This document shows, one piece after another, positions 42,124-47,936 of a stretch of 47,936 bases of DNA. Made by a program: the position numbers and the translations under genes. The stretch is from MGBC163016 sp910588905 (lineage in GTDB: Bacteria; Actinomycetota; Coriobacteriia; Coriobacteriales; Eggerthellaceae): positions 1-47,936 of the forward strand of contig CAPGDO010000016.1 of assembly GCA_948616985.1 (NCBI GenBank), in the 5' to 3' direction. Below the pieces are notes generated by a model. That model saw only the letters and a program-made list of their open reading frames with translations, had not been told where the DNA came from and made no database searches. Numbering within the stretch: the stretch's first letter is position 1; the number at the start of each line of letters is the position of its first letter.

Positions 42124-44163
42124 CTAGTATTGGGATTCGTGCTTCCGGAAGAAATCGAACCGAGGAGGCAGCTCACAGACCTTGTGGCGCGCCTCGTCTA
42201 TCTCGCCGCCGTGGCACAGCTCCTCCATGCCATTGAAGTCATAGCTCCAGCTGAAGAACTCCGCCGGTTCGAAATCCAGGTAGTCGCAGATGACCTCGCA
42301 GCCTTGAGGTACGATGGGATGCATCATGAGCGTGCAGACGCGCAGGAGGTAGAACGAATCCAGGAGCACCTGGCGACGCTGCTCGAGCGCGCCCGGATCC
42401 CCTGCCTCCTCCGCCTCCGAGGCGGCCTTGATGCCATCGGCCCAATGCTTGTTGGCGAAGCGGATGAACTCATCGGCCAAGGACATCACGCTATGGAGCT
42501 CGAAAGCATGCATCCTATGCTCGTAGCTGGTCAGAGCCTTCTTCGCCTCTCGCACCACCTCAGAAGCAGGCTCCCCGAGGGGCATGTATCCCTCGAAGCT
42601 CTTCGCCGCCTCATAGAAGCAACTACGAGCCAAGCGATTGAACACGTTGGTGAGCAGCGCACCCTCTTTGAGCACCGGATCAGCTACGCGCTTGTCCTCC
42701 CGCTGCTCATCGGAGAGCGTTGGGTCGAAGGGCTTCGGCTTGAACCCAACCGACTTCTGCCCCAAACCCAATGCCAGGAAGTGAGCGCGCAGCTGCTCGA
42801 CCGTATAGTGCTCCAAAAGCTCCTCGCCCGTGGGGGGCTTCGCCTCCGAGGAAGAGGATGCCTTGGTCTTGCCGAAGAGCAGATGATGATTCGCCACCAG
42901 CGTGGTCTGGCGCAGAGGACGCGCGTCCTCGCCGCCGAAGACGCCACGCTTGCCCAGCGCCTCCCAGATGGCCGGTTGGGCCACCCCGTAGAAGTAGATG
43001 TTGTCCTGACCGATGAACTGGTAGACCTGAGCATTGTCAGCACACCAGAAATCCCGCCAAGTATTGCGCGGCAGAGCCAGATCGTCATTCAAGGCGATGG
43101 TGAACGAGATGGGAGCCCAGAGGGATTCAGGCCAGCACCAGACCGTGAGCCCTTCCACGCCATCTAGCACCGGTGCCTTCACGCCCCATTCGATGGAGCC
43201 GGTGATGCGGAACGGGACCAGCGTCTTAGAGGTGCGGAAGCGGATCTGCTGCGCGGTGAGCACGGCCTTGGCTGCATCCCGCTCCTCGATGGACTCGAAC
43301 TGGATCTCGAAGCTATGCTTGCCCTTCCCTGCCTCGCGGAAGGTGTGGGGCGGCAGGCTCTCTGCCAAGGCCAGATAAGCGTCCAGGCATTCGCTCTTCA
43401 CGAAGATGACCGGGGGAGCCAAGAACTCATCGATGGTCTTCGCCACCACCGGCCGCATCTCCGGGTCGGATCCCATCTGCTCCACCTGGCCCTTCAAGAA
43501 GCCCGCGAAGGCGGGCAGGTCGAAGTACCAGTTCTTCACGGGGCGCATCTCGGGCACCGTGCCAGTGAGAGAGGAGACGGGGTTGATGAGGTCCGCGGGG
43601 TCGTACTGGTGGCCCATATCGCATTCGTCCGCATAGCCATGCTCTGACTTGCAGCCTTGGACCGGGCAGCGTCCCTGCACCTGACGGCCATTCAAGAAGG
43701 TGTTCGCCTCGGCATCGAAGAACTGGAGCGTTTCCTCAAGATGAAGATACCCCTGATCGTACAGACCCTCGATCAGCTTCTCCGAGAGCGTTTGATGCAC
43801 ATCCTTGCAGCGCCCGATGCCGCTGCCCTCGAAGATGTCTAGGCTGATATCGAAGGCCTCCAGTGTCTCCTTCTGACGGATATGGTTACCCATCACATAC
43901 TCCTCGATGGAACCCGCAAAGGAGCCGGATTCCACTGCCTTGCGGTAGCCCTCGTTGATAGGAGACCCGAAGCAATCAGTGCCGCTGACGAACCGGACGT
44001 TATCCGACCCGATGCGGTCACGCAGGAAGCGAGCGAAGGCGTCGGCAGGAATGAAGACGCCACCGATGTGCCCGAAGTGGAGCGGCTTGTTGCCGTAGGG
44101 CATGCCCGCGGTGACCACGGCCCGCCTTGGCCAGACTACGTCAGTATCCAGTTCTTTGCCCAT
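42124..44163 (-). CDS. Divergent methionyl-tRNA synthetase-like class I tRNA ligase
   Basis: A 679-residue class I synthetase-like protein closest to MetRS. HFGH (29-32, in NKPLHFGHIGG) stands for HIGH, and SGTDCFGSP for the usual TGTDEHG. A zinc-knuckle-like stretch has Cys166, Cys171 and Cys181. At the place of KMSKS it reads FGKTKASSSS (Lys about 432). The C-terminal helical domain is MetRS-like (LTNVFNRLARSC, MMHPIVPQGCEVI). It may be the cell's MetRS, or a paralogue beside a normal one elsewhere. I chose ATG 44163 with AAAGG upstream; a TTG five codons earlier is less likely. It follows sppA by 31 bases. Confidence 0.78.
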   Translation of the reverse strand: MGKELDTDVVWPRRAVVTAGMPYGNKPLHFGHIGGVFIPADAFARFLRDRIGSDNVRFVSGTDCFGSPINEGYRKAVESGSFAGSIEEYVMGNHIRQKETLEAFDISLDIFEGSGIGRCKDVHQTLSEKLIEGLYDQGYLHLEETLQFFDAEANTFLNGRQVQGRCPVQGCKSEHGYADECDMGHQYDPADLINPVSSLTGTVPEMRPVKNWYFDLPAFAGFLKGQVEQMGSDPEMRPVVAKTIDEFLAPPVIFVKSECLDAYLALAESLPPHTFREAGKGKHSFEIQFESIEERDAAKAVLTAQQIRFRTSKTLVPFRITGSIEWGVKAPVLDGVEGLTVWCWPESLWAPISFTIALNDDLALPRNTWRDFWCADNAQVYQFIGQDNIYFYGVAQPAIWEALGKRGVFGGEDARPLRQTTLVANHHLLFGKTKASSSSEAKPPTGEELLEHYTVEQLRAHFLALGLGQKSVGFKPKPFDPTLSDEQREDKRVADPVLKEGALLTNVFNRLARSCFYEAAKSFEGYMPLGEPASEVVREAKKALTSYEHRMHAFELHSVMSLADEFIRFANKHWADGIKAASEAEEAGDPGALEQRRQVLLDSFYLLRVCTLMMHPIVPQGCEVICDYLDFEPAEFFSWSYDFNGMEELCHGGEIDEARHKVCELPPRFDFFRKHESQY

Positions 44164-44194
44164 GGAGATGCCTTTCAAAGGGTTCTTGAGGGTC

Positions 44195-45232
44195 CTAGGA
44201 GAAAGAGGGATTCCCAGCAGCGTTCGAGGGAGTCGCTGAGCCGCTCTGGCTCAGGAGGCCCAAGAGCAGATCGAGGGAGCTGCTGGAAGGCTCGTAGCTC
44301 AACGTGGAGAGCCCATCTACCTCCCCGACCAGATCAGAGAGGTAGGCCAGCGCGTCTTCGAAGTAGCCGATCTCATCCGCCAGACCATTCTCCACCGCCT
44401 GAGAGCCCGTATAGGGAAGACCGTTAGCCAGCTCCTTCACCTCGGCTATGGTCATCCCACGACCGTTGGCCACGGTCTGAACGAAATCAGCATCTATCTC
44501 ATCCACCATGGCCTGATACCATTCGCGCTCCTCGTCCGTGAGCGGACGGTTTCCGTAACCTGCGTCCTTGGAATCAGCGGAGACGATGGTCTCCACATCG
44601 ATGCCCAGCTTCTCATAGAGACCGGACAGGTCGGTCACCTGCAGGACTACGCCGATGGCGCCGATGCTCGTCGTCTTCGCGCAGAAGATGCGATCCGCCT
44701 GGCTTGAGATCTCGTAGGCAGCGCTGGCGTTGGTGGCCGCGCTCACCACGACGATGGGCTTGGGGAACTCGGCCACCATCCGGGCCATCTCCTCCCCAGC
44801 CGTAGCGGTGCCTCCACCGGAGTTCACGCGCAGGATGACTCCCTTGACCTGCTCATCGGCCTGAGCTGCCCGGAGGCGCGAGCTCAGACCATCCGGGCTG
44901 CATGCTGACCCGTCATAGTCTATGACCGAGTCTATGTCTATCACCACGGCAGAAGGGGATGTCGCCCGAGGGATGCTGGAGGTATCCCCCTCCCCCGAGA
45001 GCACGTCCGTCATCCCTCCGATGGCTGCCGAGCAGGAGAATCCCACCAAAGCGATGACCACCAGGATGCAGAGGATGACGATGGCGGCCACCCTGCCGCC
45101 GTTGCCCTTTGGGGGAACCGTCGCCACAGGCGGTGGTGCCACAACGGCTCCAGTGCGATGGTCTCGGGCGGCGTAGGCGCTCACATAGGCATCTTCCTGG
45201 TACGCGCTGGGACCTCTCCCCGTCTCGTTCAT
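44195..45232 (-). CDS. sppA: Signal peptide peptidase SppA, S49 family
   Basis: A 345-residue membrane protease that degrades cleaved signal peptides. A Pro-rich cytoplasmic start, one membrane segment (about 47-70), then a single S49 domain: VILRVNSGGGTATAGEEMAR, SAATNASAAYEISSQADRIF with the likely catalytic Ser, SIGAIGVVLQ, and Lys in ADSKDAGYGNRPLTDEE. The ATG shares bases with the rho stop (TGATG); a GTG one codon earlier is an alternative. Confidence 0.93.
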   Translation of the reverse strand: MNETGRGPSAYQEDAYVSAYAARDHRTGAVVAPPPVATVPPKGNGGRVAAIVILCILVVIALVGFSCSAAIGGMTDVLSGEGDTSSIPRATSPSAVVIDIDSVIDYDGSACSPDGLSSRLRAAQADEQVKGVILRVNSGGGTATAGEEMARMVAEFPKPIVVVSAATNASAAYEISSQADRIFCAKTTSIGAIGVVLQVTDLSGLYEKLGIDVETIVSADSKDAGYGNRPLTDEEREWYQAMVDEIDADFVQTVANGRGMTIAEVKELANGLPYTGSQAVENGLADEIGYFEDALAYLSDLVGEVDGLSTLSYEPSSSSLDLLLGLLSQSGSATPSNAAGNPSFS

Positions 45233-47067
45233 CACAACTCACCATTCTCTTCGAAACGGCTCTGGGTCTGGGCCCGCTTGGCCGTGCGCAGGATGAACTC
45301 CTGATTGGTCTCCGTGCGCTTCAGCGAGCGGATGAGCATATCCATGGACTTCTCGGTGTTGTTCATGTTGGCCAGCAGACGCCTCACGCCCCAGATCAGC
45401 GGAGCCTCCTGCCCGTCGAGCAGCAGATCCTCCTTGCGGGTGCCGGAGGTGATGGGATCGATGGCGGGGAAGATGCGCCGGTCTGCCAGGCTGCGATCCA
45501 ACCGGAGCTCCATGTTGCCCGTACCCTTGAACTCCTCGAAGATGACCTCGTCCATCTTGGATCCCGTCTCCACCAGAGCAGAGGCCAGGATGGTGAGCGA
45601 ACCGCCCCCCTCGATGTTACGGGCAGCGCCCAAGAAGCGCTTGGGCGGATAGAGGGCGGTGGAATCGACGCCACCGGAGAGGATGCGCCCACTGGCAGGC
45701 TGGGCCAGATTGTAGGCCCGGGCCAGGCGGGTGATGGAGTCCAAGAGGATGACCACATCCTCGCCCTGCTCCACCAGGCGCTTCGCCCGCTCTATCACCA
45801 GCTCAGCCACAGCGATGTGGTTGTCGGAGGGCATGTCGAACGTGGAGGAGATGACCTCGCCATGGATAGAGCGCTCCATATCCGTGACCTCTTCGGGGCG
45901 CTCGTCCACCAGCAGGCACATGAGATGCACTTCTGGATTGTTCGCATGGATGGCCGCGGCGATGTCCTTGAGCACCGTGGTCTTGCCCGCCTTGGGCGGA
46001 GACACGATCAACCCGCGCTGGCCCTTGCCGATGGGGGCGACCAGGTCTATCACCCGGGCGGTCAAGGTATCCTTGCCGTGTTCCATGGTAAGGCGCTCAT
46101 CGGGAAAGATGGGCGTCAGATCAGAGAACTTCGGCCTGGACGATATGTCATCTATGGGGGTGCCGTTCACGCTGGTCACCTTCTGGATGGCAGCGAACTT
46201 CTCCCCCTCCCGAGCAGGACGGGTCTGACCCGCCACCATATCGCCTTTGCGCAGACCGTTGCGGCGGATGGTGGAGAGGCCCACGTACACGTCATGCTCG
46301 CTGGGCAGGTATCCCTTGGTGCGCAAGAAGCCATAGCCATCTTGCAGGATATCCAGGATGCCCTCCACCTCCAGGAAGCCCTCGGAGATGCATACGGCTT
46401 CGTAGATGGCGTCGATCATCTCCGCTTTGCGCAGGCCTGAGGCGTCTATCTTGAGCTCAGCAGCCTTTTCGCGCAGCTCGGGCAGCTTGCAAGCTTCCAG
46501 CTCTTCCTTGCTCACAGAGGGCTTGTACTCCCTCTGACGGTTGTTGCGATCCCGACGAGTGCGATGCTGGTTGTTGTTGCGTCCGTTATGGCGGCCATTC
46601 CTGCCATTGCGGTCTTGGTTGGCGAATTCCGCGGTGCGTGCCTTCACGCGCTTATGGTCCTGCTGGCCTTCCTCCCCCGCTTCCGCGACCGCTTCAGCCG
46701 GCGCACTGTCAAGGGGCTCCTCCGCAGGCTTCTCAGCAGTCGCCTCTGGCGCCTCTTCCTCGGTCTTCACTTTGCGAGGGCGCCCTGGCTTGCGCTTCGG
46801 CTTCTCAGGCGCCTCCTCTGTGCTCGGGGCCTCAGCAGGGGCCGCAGCCTCTTCTTCTGTCGCAGCCGTCTTGCGGGGACGACCCGGCTTGCGCTTCGGC
46901 TTCTCCTCGGCGGAGGATGCCTCCGCTTCCGTTGCCGCAGATGCCGCTTCCTTCTCAGCTGTTGCCTCTGCGGTCTTCTTCGCCCGGCTCACCCGCGTCT
47001 TCTTGACCGGAGCCTTCTCGGCGGTTTCAGGTGTCTCTGTCTCAGGTGCTTCTTTGGTGGTTGCCAT
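45232..47067 (-). CDS. rho: Transcription termination factor Rho with AT-hook N-terminal domain
   Basis: A 611-residue hexameric RNA helicase. Residues 1-180 are an added Ala/Glu/Lys-rich region with two identical PKRKPGRPRK AT-hook motifs (57-66, 90-99) and an Asn/Arg/Gly-rich stretch (about 147-180). Then the Rho N-terminal RNA-binding domain (about 185-310, GILDILQDGYGFLRTKGYLP) and the ATPase with Walker A SPPKAGKTTV (Lys362) and VILLDSITRLARAYN. Such insertions are known in high-GC Actinobacteria. The ATG directly follows the transaldolase stop. Confidence 0.95.
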   Translation of the reverse strand: MATTKEAPETETPETAEKAPVKKTRVSRAKKTAEATAEKEAASAATEAEASSAEEKPKRKPGRPRKTAATEEEAAAPAEAPSTEEAPEKPKRKPGRPRKVKTEEEAPEATAEKPAEEPLDSAPAEAVAEAGEEGQQDHKRVKARTAEFANQDRNGRNGRHNGRNNNQHRTRRDRNNRQREYKPSVSKEELEACKLPELREKAAELKIDASGLRKAEMIDAIYEAVCISEGFLEVEGILDILQDGYGFLRTKGYLPSEHDVYVGLSTIRRNGLRKGDMVAGQTRPAREGEKFAAIQKVTSVNGTPIDDISSRPKFSDLTPIFPDERLTMEHGKDTLTARVIDLVAPIGKGQRGLIVSPPKAGKTTVLKDIAAAIHANNPEVHLMCLLVDERPEEVTDMERSIHGEVISSTFDMPSDNHIAVAELVIERAKRLVEQGEDVVILLDSITRLARAYNLAQPASGRILSGGVDSTALYPPKRFLGAARNIEGGGSLTILASALVETGSKMDEVIFEEFKGTGNMELRLDRSLADRRIFPAIDPITSGTRKEDLLLDGQEAPLIWGVRRLLANMNNTEKSMDMLIRSLKRTETNQEFILRTAKRAQTQSRFEENGEL

Positions 47068-47748
47068 CTACTTGACTTTCTCCCAATCCTTCATGAATGA
47101 TTCGATGCCTGCCTGGGTAAGCGGGTGCATCACCATCTTCTTGAGGACGCTGAACGGCACCGTGGCGATATCCGCACCCATGAGCGCACACTGGGTGACG
47201 TGGTTGGCGCTGCGGATGGAGGCGGCTATCACCTCTAGCCTCTCACCGTTGACGGTGTCCTCAGAAAGATCGTAGTTCCCCACAGCCTGGACGATATCGG
47301 CCACCTGGGCGATGCCGTCTTCGGAGATATCGTCGAACCGGCCGATGAACGGCGAGATGTAACGGGCGCCCGCGCGGGCTGCCAGCATGGCCTGGGGCAC
47401 CGTGAAGCAGAGGGTCATGTTCACGCGGATGCCCTCATCCGCCAAGGTGCGCGTGGCCGCCAGACCCTCTACCATGGCGGGGATCTTCACTACCACGTTA
47501 GGGGCGATGGCTGCTAACCGTCGGCCGTCTTCCACGATGCCTTGCCTATCCATGGCGACGCTCTCTGCCGATACCGGACGATCCGGGCCCACGATCTGGC
47601 AGATGCGGCCGATATGGTCCTCGAAATCAGCCAGCTTGCCACCCACCCGAGCATAGAGCGTGGGATTGGTGGTGACGCCCGCCAGGGCGCCCCAGCTAGC
47701 CGCTTCCTCGATCTCAGCCAGATCAGCGGTGTCTAGGAAGAACTTCAC
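47068..47748 (-). CDS. tal: Transaldolase, short type (TalC/Fsa family)
   Basis: A 226-residue Schiff-base aldolase of the pentose phosphate pathway. It starts VKFFLDTADLAEIEEA, has the catalytic Lys88 in NVVVKIPA, and GARYISPFIGRFDD. Phe134, where fructose-6-phosphate aldolases have Tyr, points to transaldolase. Start is GTG 47748, with AGGAGGAG just upstream. Earlier in-frame starts would include the promoter region. Followed at once by rho. Confidence 0.92.
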   Translation of the reverse strand: MKFFLDTADLAEIEEAASWGALAGVTTNPTLYARVGGKLADFEDHIGRICQIVGPDRPVSAESVAMDRQGIVEDGRRLAAIAPNVVVKIPAMVEGLAATRTLADEGIRVNMTLCFTVPQAMLAARAGARYISPFIGRFDDISEDGIAQVADIVQAVGNYDLSEDTVNGERLEVIAASIRSANHVTQCALMGADIATVPFSVLKKMVMHPLTQAGIESFMKDWEKVK

Positions 47749-47936
47749 AGGACTCCTCCTCAAGGTCTGTGACATGCGCACCTCGAGCCGGGCGCATGCC
47801 TTCTGTGCATGCCTGTTCGCTAAGGGGATTCTAAAGGTGATCTGCACCGAAGCTTTTCTGTGCGGGGACAAAGTAGCACAACTCAAGCGTGGCGGCAAAC
47901 ATCACCTGGTCCACCACCAACGGAGGAGCCCCTATC
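47749..47936 (-). promoter_or_regulatory. Upstream region of the transaldolase-rho unit and right edge
   Basis: Read on the minus strand, this 188-base region holds a -10-like TAGAAT (47828-47833) with no fair -35, and an alternative TTGCCG, 17 bases, TGC-TACTTT further upstream. Two GCATGC copies at 47794-47812 could form a 6-bp leader stem. An open frame of 34 codons enters from the right edge and stops at 47831 (minus strand). It could be the end of another gene, but I do not recognise it. Confidence 0.3.

Noticed and set aside
1..47936. tRNA, rRNA, CRISPR, insertion sequences, prophage or defence genes
   Set aside because: All gaps are short (largest about 250 bases) and none shows cloverleaf, repeat-spacer or transposase features.

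Overview
This is a GC-rich stretch of bacterial chromosome (about 60% G+C by eye) that carries almost only housekeeping genes. The best guess is an anaerobic actinobacterium of the class Coriobacteriia. The reasons are the Actinobacteria-like core proteins, two-iron superoxide reductase as the oxygen defence, NifX-like and Nfu iron-sulfur proteins, a two-subunit pyruvate carboxylase-type enzyme, an AT-hook Rho, and ribosomal proteins with long low-complexity tails. The assignment rests on protein character and gene order and was not checked by a search. I see no rRNA, tRNA, CRISPR, prophage or insertion sequence.

Layout: 35 of the 36 genes read on the minus strand, so genes are listed here from the right end, in the direction of transcription. 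(1) 47.9-42.1 kb: transaldolase, rho, sppA and a divergent MetRS, tightly packed. (2) 42.1-40.1 kb: rpsB-tsf with its own promoter and terminator. (3) 40.1-37.0 kb: murA, an atypical LCP protein and nfu. (4) 36.9-35.0 kb: a Cys-rich protein, a zinc-ribbon protein, lgt and superoxide reductase. (5) 34.9-34.4 kb: rpmE with a hairpin leader. (6) 34.3-29.6 kb: glnA, an orphan OmpR-type regulator and polA. (7) 29.5-23.1 kb: rplU-rpmA, a strong terminator, then obgE-proB-proA-nadD-yqeK-rsfS. (8) 22.8-20.3 kb: a large SARP/BTAD-type regulator. (9) 20.1-16.3 kb: secA-prfB. (10) 16.2-15.8 kb: the only plus-strand gene, a NifX-like protein, closed by a perfect palindromic terminator. (11) 15.6-10.6 kb: split transketolase, ftsE-ftsX, ctpA and rnr. 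(12) 8.5-7.8 kb: efp. (13) 7.8-1.6 kb: pyruvate carboxylase-type pair, Asp23, nusB, xseB and dxs. (14) 1.4-0 kb: amtB and the start of a PII gene.

How the genes work together: translation is heavily represented (S2, L21, L27, L31, EF-Ts, EF-P, RF2, MetRS, ObgE, RsfS), with transcription termination (Rho, NusB), secretion and envelope (SecA, SppA, Lgt, MurA, FtsEX, CtpA, LCP) and central metabolism (Tkt, Tal, pyruvate carboxylase type, Dxs, ProAB, NadD). Nitrogen genes lie at two places: amtB-PII at the left end and glnA-regulator near 33 kb. The visible PII T-loop lacks the usual modified tyrosine, and the glutamine synthetase looks like the non-adenylylated type.

I found no obvious new multi-gene system. 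The points most worth a second look are an apparent AUC start of obgE behind a terminator, an SPT instead of SPF motif in RF2, a MetRS-like enzyme without KMSKS, the glnA-linked pseudo-receiver regulator, and the large SARP-like regulator with a 12-bp inverted repeat in the gap upstream.
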